Below are positions 20,772 to 29,086 of a stretch of DNA of 64,000 bases, one piece after another. A model generated the notes under the pieces. The model did not search any database. It saw only the letters and a list, made by a program, of their open reading frames with translations, and was not told the origin of the DNA. Location of the stretch: positions 186,001 through 250,000 of the forward strand of contig NZ_JAAGPD010000005.1 of assembly GCF_017104565.1 (NCBI RefSeq), read 5' to 3'. The DNA is from Paraburkholderia sp. Tr-20389 (lineage in GTDB: Bacteria; Pseudomonadota; Gammaproteobacteria; Burkholderiales; Burkholderiaceae). Positions within the stretch are counted from its first letter, which is position 1. Each line of letters opens with the position of its first letter. The translations under genes were made by a program, and so were the position numbers.

Positions 20772-20850
20772 CGCGCCACCTCTCTGGCTTTGACTCGCTG
20801 AAAAAGCGGGCGAACCGCACCGCGCGATTCGCCCAACAGGAGCACTACGC

Positions 20851-22371
20851 TCAGAAGAAGCCCAACGGTTTCTCGCTATAGCTGACGAGCAGGTTCTTCG
20901 TCTGCTGATAATGGTCGAGCATCATCTTGTGGTTCTCACGTCCGATGCCCGACTGCTTGTAGCCGCCGAATGCCGCATGCGCCGGATACGCGTGGTAGCA
21001 GTTCGTCCACACGCGGCCCGCCTGAATCTCGCGGCCGAAGCGATAGGCGCGCGTGCCGTCGCGTGTCCAGACGCCTGCACCGAGGCCGTACAGCGTGTCA
21101 TTGGCGATCTCGAGCGCTTCTTCTTCCGTCTTGAACGTCGTGACGGACACCACCGGCCCGAAGATTTCTTCCTGGAAGATACGCATCTTGTTGTGGCCGC
21201 GGAACACGGTCGGCTTCACGTAGTAGCCCTTCGAGAGTTCGCCGTCGAGCTTGTTCTGCTCGCCGCCGATCAGGCATTGCGCGCCTTCCTGTTTGCCCAG
21301 ATCGATATACGACAGGATCTTTTCCATTTGTTCCGCCGATGCCTGCGCGCCGATCATCGTCTTCGTGTCGAGCGGATGGCCCTGCTGGATCGCAGCGACG
21401 CGCTTCAGCGCACGCTCCATGAAGCGGTCGTAGATCGACTCTTCGATCAGCACGCGTGACGGACACGTGCAGACTTCGCCCTGATTCAGCGCGAACATCG
21501 CAAAGCCTTCGAGCGCTTTGTCGAAGAAGCTGTCGTCCTTGTCGAGCACGTCGGCGAAGAAGATGTTCGGGCTCTTGCCGCCCAGTTCCAGGGTCACGGG
21601 AATGATGTTCTGGCTGGCGTACTGCATGATCAGGCGGCCCGTCGTCGTTTCACCCGTGAAGGCGATCTTCGCGATGCGCTTGTTCGATGCGAGCGGCTTG
21701 CCTGCTTCGAGACCGAAACCGTTGACGATGTTCAGCACGCCCGCCGGCAGCAGATCCTGGATCAGTTCTGCGAACACGAGCAGTGATGCGGGCGTCTGTT
21801 CGGCCGGCTTCATCACGACGCAGTTGCCAGCCGCGAGCGCAGGCGCGAGCTTCCACGCCGCCATCAGAATCGGGAAATTCCACGGAATGATCTGCCCGAC
21901 CACGCCGAGCGGCTCATGAAAGTGATACGCGACCGTATCGTGATCGATCTCCGAAATGCCGCCTTCCTGCGCGCGCACGGCGCCCGCGAAATAACGGAAG
22001 TGATCGATTGCGAGGGGAATGTCGGCTGCCATGGTTTCGCGCAGCGGCTTGCCGTTGTCGATCGACTCGGCGACGGCGAGGCGTTGCAGATTCGCTTCGA
22101 GGCGATCGGCGATCTTGTTGAGGATGTTCGCGCGGTCCGTGGTCGACGTCTTTCCCCATGCGGCCTTCGCGCGATGCGCTGCGTCCAGCGCGAGTTCGAT
22201 GTCGGCTTCGCGCGAGCGCGGAATCGACGTGAACGGCTCGCCCGTGATCGGCGAGATGTTGTCGAAGTACTCGCCACCAGTCGGCTTCACCCATTCGCCG
22301 CCGATGAAATTCGCGTATTGCTTCTTGTACGGAAACTCGGTCGTCAGAAACTTCATCTCTGCGTGATTCAT
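20851..22371 (-). CDS. acetaldehyde-type NAD aldehyde dehydrogenase (ExaC/AcoD-like)
   Basis: 506 aa from the ATG at 22371, preceded by AGGAG; a GTG 15 bases upstream overlaps that site. The ALDH superfamily core is clear: [34 protein letters not shown] (catalytic Glu), [11 protein letters not shown] (nucleophilic Cys) and the terminal [18 protein letters not shown]. The N-terminus [13 protein letters not shown] matches the acetaldehyde/ethanol-inducible subgroup. Family members oxidise acetaldehyde to acetate, so it probably removes the EutBC product; EutE is missing here. A sigma-54-like promoter lies ~90 bases upstream. Confidence 0.94.
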   Translation of the reverse strand: MNHAEMKFLTTEFPYKKQYANFIGGEWVKPTGGEYFDNISPITGEPFTSIPRSREADIELALDAAHRAKAAWGKTSTTDRANILNKIADRLEANLQRLAVAESIDNGKPLRETMAADIPLAIDHFRYFAGAVRAQEGGISEIDHDTVAYHFHEPLGVVGQIIPWNFPILMAAWKLAPALAAGNCVVMKPAEQTPASLLVFAELIQDLLPAGVLNIVNGFGLEAGKPLASNKRIAKIAFTGETTTGRLIMQYASQNIIPVTLELGGKSPNIFFADVLDKDDSFFDKALEGFAMFALNQGEVCTCPSRVLIEESIYDRFMERALKRVAAIQQGHPLDTKTMIGAQASAEQMEKILSYIDLGKQEGAQCLIGGEQNKLDGELSKGYYVKPTVFRGHNKMRIFQEEIFGPVVSVTTFKTEEEALEIANDTLYGLGAGVWTRDGTRAYRFGREIQAGRVWTNCYHAYPAHAAFGGYKQSGIGRENHKMMLDHYQQTKNLLVSYSEKPLGFF

Positions 22372-22460
22372 CTGTGTGCTCCTCACATGATCGGATGTCG
22401 ATGTATTCGGCGGGGTATATCACCCGTCCCGGCGGTGTTGCGCTGCCGGGGGTGCTTATC

Positions 22461-22476
22461 GCCAGAAGCGTGCCAA
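22461..22476 (-). promoter_or_regulatory. sigma-54 promoter candidate for the aldehyde dehydrogenase
   Basis: On the minus strand TTGGCACGCTTCTGGC, i.e. a -24 GG and a -12 GC exactly 10 bases apart. The -24 half matches TGGCACG fully; the -12 half is TGGC instead of TTGC. It points to the dehydrogenase, about 80 bases from the start codon. Confidence 0.6.
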
Positions 22477-22594
22477 CGTGGGCGCAACGGCGGCCAATGC
22501 CGGTGCATGCGGCACTGTCGCGATGCAGGCCGCGTTTCGAGCCTGTGACGTGCATGTCGATGACGTTGCATCCATGAGCAGTTCGAAACGCGAG

Positions 22595-22611
22595 TGTTCA
22601 TCGATTGAACA
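22595..22611. promoter_or_regulatory. TGTTCA-N5-TGAACA palindrome
   Basis: Perfect 6-bp arms around TCGAT. It lies about 125 bases upstream of the minus-strand sigma-54 element, a typical enhancer distance, and also upstream of eutR. Candidate binding site for a bEBP or for EutR. Confidence 0.45.
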
Positions 22612-22651
22612 GCGCGGTACGTTGCAGAGGGAATGCTCGGGATGATCCATT

Positions 22652-22667
22652 CGGCACGGGACTTGCG
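22652..22667 (+). promoter_or_regulatory. sigma-54 promoter candidate toward eutR
   Basis: CGGCACGGGACTTGCG has GG-N10-GC spacing and matches the consensus GGCACG-N4-TTGC. It faces the AraC-family gene, whose start is 62 bases downstream. By sequence it is the better of the two divergent elements. Confidence 0.5.
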
Positions 22668-22728
22668 TTGGATAGCGCCTGTTTGTTCAATGTCACATGC
22701 AGGTGCATGTCCATCATCGATGCCCCAT

Positions 22729-23736
22729 ATGACGACCGACCTTCACTCCTTGCCCGCGCAGCCGTCTGCGTGCCGCGTCGAAACCAGCGTCGCGCACGAC
22801 GCCGATGAACAGGCGCGCAACCTTCACGGCTGGACGCAGACGTACGACCAGCTCACGGCGGGCCACTTCGTCGGCAGGCTGACGGGATTGCATCTCGACG
22901 ACATGCACGTGTTCTGCGAGACGACCAGCCAGACGCTGCGCCAGACCTGCGAAGTGCCATCGGACGCATACTGGTTCGGCGTTCCCGCCGACGATGTGAG
23001 CATCGGCCGCATCGGCCCGCAGCCGATCAACGGCGACGCGCTCGCGTTTCAGCGCGGCGGCGTCGAGTTCGAACTGCTCACGCCGGGCGGCTATGCGATC
23101 TTCGGCGTGGTCGTGCGCGGCGAGACGTTGCGGCGGCACGCGGCATCCGTCGAACACGCCGATCTGCTCGATCGCGCAACGCACACCGGCATCATTCCCA
23201 TTGAAATGGAGCGCAAGGCACATTTTTGCGGGCTCTTGCGTAGCGTGCTCGACGACACCGCGCATGCCGCCTTATCTGAACGCACACGGCGCAATCTGCA
23301 GGCATCGGTGTTGTCTTCGCTGTTCGATCTGTGCGCGACGACTGCGCTCGAACCGGCCGCGATACCTGCACGCCCGCGCAGGCAATGGATCGTCTCCGAA
23401 GCGCGCGATTACGTGATCGCGAATCGCGAACGTCCGGTCGGCGTGCCGGAGTTGTGCGAGCACTTGCACGTCAGCCGACGCACCTTGCAGTACTGCTTTC
23501 AGGACGTGCTGGGCCTCGCGCCCGCGAGCTATCTGCGCGCGATCCGGCTAAACGGCGCGCGCCGCGAGCTATGTAGCGCGACGCCCGGCGAACTCACGGT
23601 GCAGGATGTCGCGGCCGCATGGGGTTTCTGGCATCTGAGCCAGTTCGCCACCGACTATCGCAAGCTTTTTGGCGTGCGTCCCTCCGAAACGCTGAAAGCC
23701 TTCACCTCGCCCGCCAGTCCGCAACTGGCTCACTAG
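22729..23736 (+). CDS. eutR: EutR-type AraC family regulator
   Basis: 335 aa from the ATG at 22729 (an ATG at 22720 is also possible). The whole length resembles enteric EutR, the activator of ethanolamine genes that senses ethanolamine plus AdoCbl. The N-terminal sensor half has WTQTYDQLTAGHFVGRLTGLHLDDMHVF, LRQTCEVPSDAYWFGVPA and GGVEFELLTPGGYAIFGVV. The C-terminal HTH pair has VPELCEHLHVSRRTLQYCFQ and VQDVAAAWGFWHLSQFATDY. It lies divergent to the dehydrogenase and downstream of the eut genes, so regulation of this locus is a reasonable inference. Confidence 0.82.
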   Translation: MTTDLHSLPAQPSACRVETSVAHDADEQARNLHGWTQTYDQLTAGHFVGRLTGLHLDDMHVFCETTSQTLRQTCEVPSDAYWFGVPADDVSIGRIGPQPINGDALAFQRGGVEFELLTPGGYAIFGVVVRGETLRRHAASVEHADLLDRATHTGIIPIEMERKAHFCGLLRSVLDDTAHAALSERTRRNLQASVLSSLFDLCATTALEPAAIPARPRRQWIVSEARDYVIANRERPVGVPELCEHLHVSRRTLQYCFQDVLGLAPASYLRAIRLNGARRELCSATPGELTVQDVAAAWGFWHLSQFATDYRKLFGVRPSETLKAFTSPASPQLAH

Positions 23737-23856
23737 CGTTCCGTCGCCGGGGTGGCCATTGCGCATCCGCTAGAATTGCGGCATGCGCGGCCCCGTTTCG
23801 CCGCCCCACCCACCATCCTCAACGACGACACACCATGCGTGCCGCCCTGTCCCGAC

Positions 23857-24061
23857 GTGTCCACAGAAGGCTGTGGATAACGGCGGGACTAGCGGGCGGA
23901 ACGCGTGTGGAATCGATGTGGACGTAAACGGGGTAACTCGACGCTCGCGCCTGGACCGGAAAAGTTGTTCGACGAACGCCATCGGGTGCGCACACCAAGC
24001 GCATGCGGTTATGCGTCCGGCAAAACGCTGATTCGTTTCGGTAAACCTGTGTTATCCACAG
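23857..24061. promoter_or_regulatory. second cluster of DnaA boxes
   Basis: The 436-base gap after eutR (23737-24172) holds no gene. It has two perfect DnaA boxes in inverted orientation inside an 11-bp repeat: CTGTGGATAAC at 23871-23881 and GTTATCCACAG at 24051-24061. Weaker matches are GTGTCCACA at 23857, TGTGGAATC at 23906 and TGTGGACGT at 23917. An AT-richer run follows at 24062-24125. The same 11-mer occurs in the rpmH-dnaA gap at 7033-7043. Possibly a DnaA-binding regulatory or titration site. Confidence 0.5.
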
Positions 24062-24172
24062 AAAAGCGGCGTGCTTGTTAACTGCTACTACGTATACATA
24101 CAAGTAAACCTATTGTTGAAAAGCCAGCGCGTAGGGGGAAGACGCGTTGGCAACTCACGCTGGAGATTCACC

Positions 24173-24358
24173 GTGTTCACATGTATCAACCAAAGCTGCG
24201 GCGCGCAGTGGGAACTGTCCGACGTCACCATCAAGAACGAAGGCCAGGGCCTGCTGTTCCGCTGTCCGATGTGCGGCGCGCGCAACTACGTCGAGCGATT
24301 CGATGCCGACGACGGCACGATCGTCTATGAACAGATCGAAGGTCGCCCGTACAACTAA
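24173..24358 (+). CDS. small zinc-ribbon protein, 61 aa
   Basis: Starts at a GTG at 24173 with GGAG eight bases upstream; an in-frame upstream start has no support. Four cysteines in two groups, Cys4/Cys9 (CINQSC) and Cys31/Cys34 (CPMC), form a rubredoxin-like zinc knuckle. The tail is acidic (DADDGTIVYEQIEG). Function unknown; such ribbons often bind nucleic acid or act as small adaptors. It ends 14 bases before dbpA on the same strand, so co-transcription with the helicase is likely. Confidence 0.75.
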   Translation: MFTCINQSCGAQWELSDVTIKNEGQGLLFRCPMCGARNYVERFDADDGTIVYEQIEGRPYN

Positions 24359-24372
24359 GCCCGCACACCGAC

Positions 24373-25764
24373 ATGACAACCCAGGTTCGACCTTTTAGCG
24401 AACTGCCGCTCTCGCAGGCGGCACTCGCGAATCTCACGCAACTCGGCTATGCCGAGATGACGCCGATCCAGGCCGCGAGCCTGCCGATCGCACTTGCCGG
24501 CCACGATCTGATCGCTCAGGCGAAGACGGGCAGCGGCAAGACGGCGGCGTTCTCGCTGGCGCTGCTGGCGCGGCTCGATGCGCGCCGTTACGCGATACAG
24601 GCGATGGTGCTGTGCCCGACGCGCGAACTTGCCGATCAGGTGACGCAGGAAATCCGCCGCCTCGCGCGCGCCGAAGAGAACATCAAGGTGCTCACGCTGT
24701 GCGGCGGCACGCCGATGCGTCCGCAGACAGCGAGTCTCGAGCATGGTGCGCATATCGTCGTCGGCACGCCGGGGCGCATCATGGACCATCTGGAGCGCGG
24801 CAGCCTGTCGCTCGATGCGCTCAACACGCTGGTGCTCGACGAAGCGGACCGCATGCTCGACATGGGCTTCTTCGACGACATCGCGAAGGTCGCGCGTCAA
24901 TGCCCGAAGGAGCGCCAGACGCTGCTGTTCTCCGCGACCTATCCCGAAGGCATCGCGAAGCTGAGCCAGCAGTTCCTGCGCAACCCGAAGGAGGTGAAGC
25001 TCGAAGAGCGCCACGACGACAGCAAGATCCGTCAACGCTTCTACGAAGTGACGGAAGACGAGCGTTTGCATGCCGTCGGCCAGCTGCTGAATCACTACCG
25101 CCCGGTGAGCACGATCGCGTTTTGCAACACGAAGAACCAGTGCCGCGATCTGCTCGACGTGCTGCGCGCACAAGGTTTTCATGCGCTGGCGCTGCATGGC
25201 GAACTCGACCAGCGCGAACGCGATCAGGTGCTGATCCAGTTCGCAAACCGCAGCTGCTCGGTGCTCGTCGCTACCGATGTCGCAGCGCGCGGTCTGGATA
25301 TCGCGCAGCTCGAAGCCGTAATCAACGTCGACGTGACGCCGGACCCGGAAGTCCATGTGCATCGCATCGGCCGCACCGGCCGCGCGGATCAGGAAGGCTG
25401 GGCGCTGAGCCTCGCGAGCATGAACGAGATGGGGCGCGTGGGCGGCATCGAAGAGGCCCAAGGGCGCGACGTCGAATGGCATCCGCTTGCCGAGCTGAAG
25501 GCCGCGAGCGACGAACCGCTGCTGCCACCGATGGAAACGCTGCAGATTCTCGGCGGCCGCAAGGAGAAGATCCGTCCGGGCGACGTATTGGGTGCGCTGA
25601 CCGGCGACGCCGGTTTCAACGGCTCGCAGATCGGCAAGATCAACGTGACGGAGTTCTCGACCTACGTCGCCGTCGATCGCGGCGTTGCACGCGATGCGCT
25701 GCGCAAACTGAACGCGGGCAAGGTCAAGGGCAAGAAGGTGAAAGTGCGTTTGATGGACGAGTGA
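24373..25764 (+). CDS. dbpA: ATP-dependent RNA helicase DbpA
   Basis: 463 aa. A DEAD-box helicase with Q motif (FSELPLSQAALANL...MTPIQ), AKTGSGKT, PTRELADQV, TPGR, VLDEADRMLDMGF, SAT, and in RecA domain 2 ATDVAARGLDI and HRIGRTGR. After ~residue 385 comes the DbpA/CsdA RNA-recognition fold, with KEKIRPGDVLGALTGD and INVTEFSTYVAVDRG. In DbpA this binds hairpin 92 of 23S rRNA during 50S assembly. The C-terminus KVKGKKVKVRLMDE matches DbpA. ATG at 24373. Confidence 0.95.
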   Translation: MTTQVRPFSELPLSQAALANLTQLGYAEMTPIQAASLPIALAGHDLIAQAKTGSGKTAAFSLALLARLDARRYAIQAMVLCPTRELADQVTQEIRRLARAEENIKVLTLCGGTPMRPQTASLEHGAHIVVGTPGRIMDHLERGSLSLDALNTLVLDEADRMLDMGFFDDIAKVARQCPKERQTLLFSATYPEGIAKLSQQFLRNPKEVKLEERHDDSKIRQRFYEVTEDERLHAVGQLLNHYRPVSTIAFCNTKNQCRDLLDVLRAQGFHALALHGELDQRERDQVLIQFANRSCSVLVATDVAARGLDIAQLEAVINVDVTPDPEVHVHRIGRTGRADQEGWALSLASMNEMGRVGGIEEAQGRDVEWHPLAELKAASDEPLLPPMETLQILGGRKEKIRPGDVLGALTGDAGFNGSQIGKINVTEFSTYVAVDRGVARDALRKLNAGKVKGKKVKVRLMDE

Positions 25765-26087
25765 CGCGCGCAAGTGCGGGGCGGTTGCGCACGACATCGC
25801 CTCGCTCTCCTTCACACGGATCGTCTGCGAACCAGAAGGCATCACTCCTTTTCATACCTGCGGGATTACCCTGCCGTTGCGTGCCGTTCACCTTGCGCCA
25901 TGGACGCAAACGCGTTTCCGCCTATCTGCCTGCCCGTGCCGCTCGTCACGCGCATGAGCCGAACGCATGCCGCGCATGACAAACTTTCGATTGTTCTCAT
26001 GTGCGCGATGTTGCCTAATCGTACAAACTGATCGGGACCGACGCGCGACGCGTGGCCCGCCGATTTGCAGCGAGAAGGAGGAATCTC
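25765..26087. other. intergenic region before the aminotransferase
   Basis: 323 bases without a credible gene; short open frames here lack ribosome-binding sites. The promoter for the aminotransferase-nitrilase pair is expected near 25985-26040, where the composition is more AT-rich, but no confident hexamer pair is seen. Confidence 0.4.
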
Positions 26088-27242
26088 ATGCAGAGCGCTT
26101 TGCAAGCCCGCTCGAAATTGCCGGACGTCGGCACGACGATTTTCACCGTCATCGGCCAGTTGGCCGCTGAACATAATGCGTTGAACCTGTCTCAAGGCGC
26201 GCCGAATTTCGCGCCCGACGAAGCGCTCGTCGACGGTGTGACGAAGGCAATGCGCGGGGGACACAACCAGTACGCGCCGATGGCGGGCATCGGCGCATTG
26301 CGCTCCGCGCTCGCCGCGAAAGTCGAAACGCTGTACGGCGTGCACTACGATCCGTCGACGGAAGTGACCGTGATCGCGAGTGCGAGCGAAGGACTCTATT
26401 CGACGATCAGCGCGCTCGTGCATCCCGGCGACGAAGTGATCTACTTCGAGCCGTCGTTCGACAGCTATGCGCCGATCGTGCGTTTGCAGGGCGCGAAGCC
26501 GGTTCCCATCAAGCTGTCCGCACCCGACTTCCGCGTGAACTGGGACGAAGTGTCTGCAGCGATCACGCCGAAGACGCGCATGATCATCGTCAACACGCCG
26601 CACAATCCCACCGCGACGATTTTCAGCGACGCCGATATCGAACGGCTGAAGGCCGTGACGCGCAACACGGATATCGTGATTCTTTCCGATGAAGTGTACG
26701 AGCACGTCGTGTTCGACGGCGCGAAGCATCACAGCATGGCGTGTCATCGCGAACTCGCGGAGCGCAGTGTGATCGTGTCGTCGTTCGGCAAGTCTTATCA
26801 CGTGACGGGTTGGCGCGTCGGCTACTGCCTCGCGCCCGCGGCGTTGATGGACGAGATTCGCAAGATCCATCAGTTCATGGTGTTTTCCGCCGACACGCCG
26901 ATGCAGTATGCGTTCGTCGAGGCGCTGTCGAATCCGCAAAGCTATCTGGGCCTGTCCGAGTTCTATCAGCGCAAGCGCGATCTGCTCGCGCGCGAGCTGC
27001 GCGAGTCGCGTTTCGAGCTGTTGCCGAGCGAAGGCAGCTTCTTCATGCTCGCGCGTTTTCGCGGTTTCTCGGACGAAAGCGACAGCGACTTCGTGCTGCG
27101 TTTGATCCGCGATGCGAAGGTTGCGACCATTCCGTTGTCCGCGTTCTACACGGACGGCAAGGATGACGGCGTGATTCGTCTGAGCTTTTCGAAGGACGAC
27201 GAGACGCTGATCGAAGGCGCGCGCCGTCTGCGTTCAATCTGA
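26088..27242 (+). CDS. PLP-dependent methionine/glutamine aminotransferase (YbdL-like)
   Basis: 384 aa from the ATG at 26088 with AAGGAGGA upstream. Fold-type I aminotransferase of the YbdL/KAT subgroup. It starts SKLPDVGTTIFTVIGQLAAEH and NLSQGAPNF. The PLP-phosphate and ring contacts lie in ASEGLYSTI, NTPHNPTAT and LSDEVYEHVVFDG. The Schiff-base Lys is in SSFGKSYHVTGWRVGY. YbdL prefers methionine, and related enzymes act on glutamine. The next gene, 14 bases later, is an omega-amidase-like nitrilase that would hydrolyse the 2-oxo amide product, supporting a methionine-salvage or glutamine-transaminase pathway. Confidence 0.88.
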   Translation: MQSALQARSKLPDVGTTIFTVIGQLAAEHNALNLSQGAPNFAPDEALVDGVTKAMRGGHNQYAPMAGIGALRSALAAKVETLYGVHYDPSTEVTVIASASEGLYSTISALVHPGDEVIYFEPSFDSYAPIVRLQGAKPVPIKLSAPDFRVNWDEVSAAITPKTRMIIVNTPHNPTATIFSDADIERLKAVTRNTDIVILSDEVYEHVVFDGAKHHSMACHRELAERSVIVSSFGKSYHVTGWRVGYCLAPAALMDEIRKIHQFMVFSADTPMQYAFVEALSNPQSYLGLSEFYQRKRDLLARELRESRFELLPSEGSFFMLARFRGFSDESDSDFVLRLIRDAKVATIPLSAFYTDGKDDGVIRLSFSKDDETLIEGARRLRSI

Positions 27243-27256
27243 GCAAGGATCAAGCG

Positions 27257-28099
27257 ATGATGCAGCAATCGATCAAGGCCGCCGTCGTGCAGATGAGCAG
27301 CACCCCCGATGTGCAGCAGAACCTCGGCGAAGCGCGCCGTTGGGTAGAGCAGGCTGCGCGCGAGGGCGCCACGCTGATCTCGTTGCCCGAATACTTCTGC
27401 TGGATCGGTGACGACGAAATGCAGCGGGTCGCCCTCGCCGAAGCATTCGGCGATGGCCCGATTCAACAGACGCTATCGGAACTGGCGCGCGAAACGGGCA
27501 CATGGCTGATCGGCGGCACAGTGCCTATCCGTCCGGCGCAAGGGCCGCAGGTGGGCACGCACGCGTACAACACGTCGCTCGTGTTCGATCCCGCGGGGCA
27601 ATGCTCGGCACGCTACGACAAGATCCATCTGTTCAGCTTCAACCAGGGTGCGGAGCAGCACGCGGAAGGCGACACGATGGTCGGCGGCGACAGCATCGGC
27701 ACCGCGCAGGGGCCGTTCGGCACGCTGCGTCTGTCGGTCTGCTACGACTTGCGCTTTCCGGAGCTGTATCGCGCGGGGCCGGACGCCGACGTCATCGCGG
27801 TGCCCGCGGCCTTTACGCATACGACGGGCCTCGCGCATTGGGAACTGTTGCTGCGTGCGCGCGCCGTCGAAAACCAGGCTTTCGTGCTGGCGTCCGGCCA
27901 GTGCGGCACGCATTCGAATGGCTGGCGTACTTTTGGTCACAGTATGATCGTCGGGCCGTGGGGCGAGGTGCTCGCGCGGCGCGACGACGAGCCCGGCATC
28001 GTGCTCGCAACGCTCACACAAAGCGCGCTCGACGAAGCGCGCAACCGTCTGCCGGTGCTCACGCATCGGCGCATCGCTACGCAGTCTGACGTGCGTTGA
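27257..28099 (+). CDS. nitrilase-family amidohydrolase (omega-amidase-like)
   Basis: 280 aa. The C-N hydrolase fold with the Glu-Lys-Cys triad is visible: Glu in ISLPEYFCWIG, Lys in ARYDKIHLF, Cys in LSVCYDLRFPELYR. Nit1/omega-amidase members deamidate alpha-ketoglutaramate or alpha-ketosuccinamate, products of glutamine and asparagine transaminases; Nit1 itself cleaves deaminated glutathione. The tight coupling to the YbdL-like gene favours the omega-amidase role. ATGATG at 27257 leaves the exact start open by one codon. Confidence 0.88.
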   Translation: MMQQSIKAAVVQMSSTPDVQQNLGEARRWVEQAAREGATLISLPEYFCWIGDDEMQRVALAEAFGDGPIQQTLSELARETGTWLIGGTVPIRPAQGPQVGTHAYNTSLVFDPAGQCSARYDKIHLFSFNQGAEQHAEGDTMVGGDSIGTAQGPFGTLRLSVCYDLRFPELYRAGPDADVIAVPAAFTHTTGLAHWELLLRARAVENQAFVLASGQCGTHSNGWRTFGHSMIVGPWGEVLARRDDEPGIVLATLTQSALDEARNRLPVLTHRRIATQSDVR

Positions 28100-28129
28100 A
28101 CCGCATTGAACACAAGGGGAAGGAGATCG

Positions 28130-28924
28130 ATGATGAAGCTAGTGAAGAATCTGCTGATGCTGGCGTGTGCATTCGCATCGGTGGCGACCGTGTCGGCGAT
28201 GGCCGCCGATGCCACGTCGCTGCGCTATGGCCTCGAGGCGCAATATCCGCCGTTCGAATCGAAGGGCTCGAACGGCGAGTTGCAGGGCTTCGATATCGAT
28301 ATCGGCAACGCGGTCTGCAAGACCGCGAACCTGAAATGCAGCTGGGTTGAAACCTCGTTCGACGGCCTGATTCCCGCGTTGCAGGGCCGCAAGTTCGATG
28401 CGATCAATTCGGCGATGAACGCAACGGAAAAGCGCCGCCAGGCGATCGACTTCACCAACGTGATCTACCGCGTGCCGACGCAACTGATCGCGCGCAAGGA
28501 CAGCGGGCTGCAGCCGACGCCCGAATCGCTGAAGGGCAAGCGCGTCGGCGTGTTGCAGGCGTCGATTCAGGAGACGTTCGCCAAGGCGCACTGGGAAAGC
28601 GCGGGCGTGACCGTCACGCCGTATCAGGATCAGAACCAGGTGTACGCGGATCTTGTCGCCGGCCGCCTCGACGCGACGCTCGTGCTCGCGCCTGCTGGAC
28701 AGACGGGTTTCCTGTCGCGTCCTGACGGCAAGGACTTCGCGTTCGTCGGCCAGCCGGTTCGCGACGACAAGATTCTCGGCAGCGGCATCGCATTCGGGAT
28801 TCGCAAGGGCGATACCGCGCTGCGCAACCAGTTGAATGCGGCGATCGCGAAGGTGCAGTCGGATGGCACCGTCAAGACGCTCGCGGAAAAGTACTTCGGC
28901 AATATCGACGTGTCGGCGAAGTAA
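28130..28924 (+). CDS. periplasmic amino-acid-binding protein (ABC transporter)
   Basis: 264 aa from the ATG at 28130; a second ATG at 28133 has better spacing to AGGAG. The signal peptide is residues 1 to ~25 (LVKNLLMLACAFASVATVSAMA then ADATS). The mature part is an SBP_bac_3 fold: YGLEAQYPPFESKGSNGELQGFDIDIGNAV, the AMNATEKRRQAIDFTN hinge, KGKRVGVLQASIQE and GTVKTLAEKYFG. Relatives bind His/Arg/Lys/Orn. The permease and ATPase genes are not adjacent, so it must use a transporter encoded elsewhere. Confidence 0.9.
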   Translation: MMKLVKNLLMLACAFASVATVSAMAADATSLRYGLEAQYPPFESKGSNGELQGFDIDIGNAVCKTANLKCSWVETSFDGLIPALQGRKFDAINSAMNATEKRRQAIDFTNVIYRVPTQLIARKDSGLQPTPESLKGKRVGVLQASIQETFAKAHWESAGVTVTPYQDQNQVYADLVAGRLDATLVLAPAGQTGFLSRPDGKDFAFVGQPVRDDKILGSGIAFGIRKGDTALRNQLNAAIAKVQSDGTVKTLAEKYFGNIDVSAK

Positions 28925-28948
28925 ATCTCCGCTCTCCGCACCGCATAA

Positions 28949-28985
28949 CGCGCCGCATGGTTTTCGCCATGCGGCGCGTTTTTTT
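28949..28985 (+). terminator. rho-independent terminator
   Basis: CGCGCCGCATGG with its partner CCATGCGGCGCG around a six-base loop, then seven T. Ends the aminotransferase-nitrilase-binding protein set. Confidence 0.9.
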
Positions 28986-29021
28986 GCCTAACGTCTGAGG
29001 AATGAATAACCGAAAGCCGAT

Positions 29022-29050
29022 GGAATAAAGCCTGCAATGGGCCTGTTAGC
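29022..29050 (+). promoter_or_regulatory. ECF-type promoter candidate P1
   Basis: GGAATAAA, 15 bases, GTTAGC. It lies 37 bases before the first anti-sigma-like gene and matches elements before the sigma gene and the DUF4148 gene. Confidence 0.55.
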
Positions 29051-29086
29051 GCAGCAAGAGCCCGAAATCTGCACGACCGAACCATC

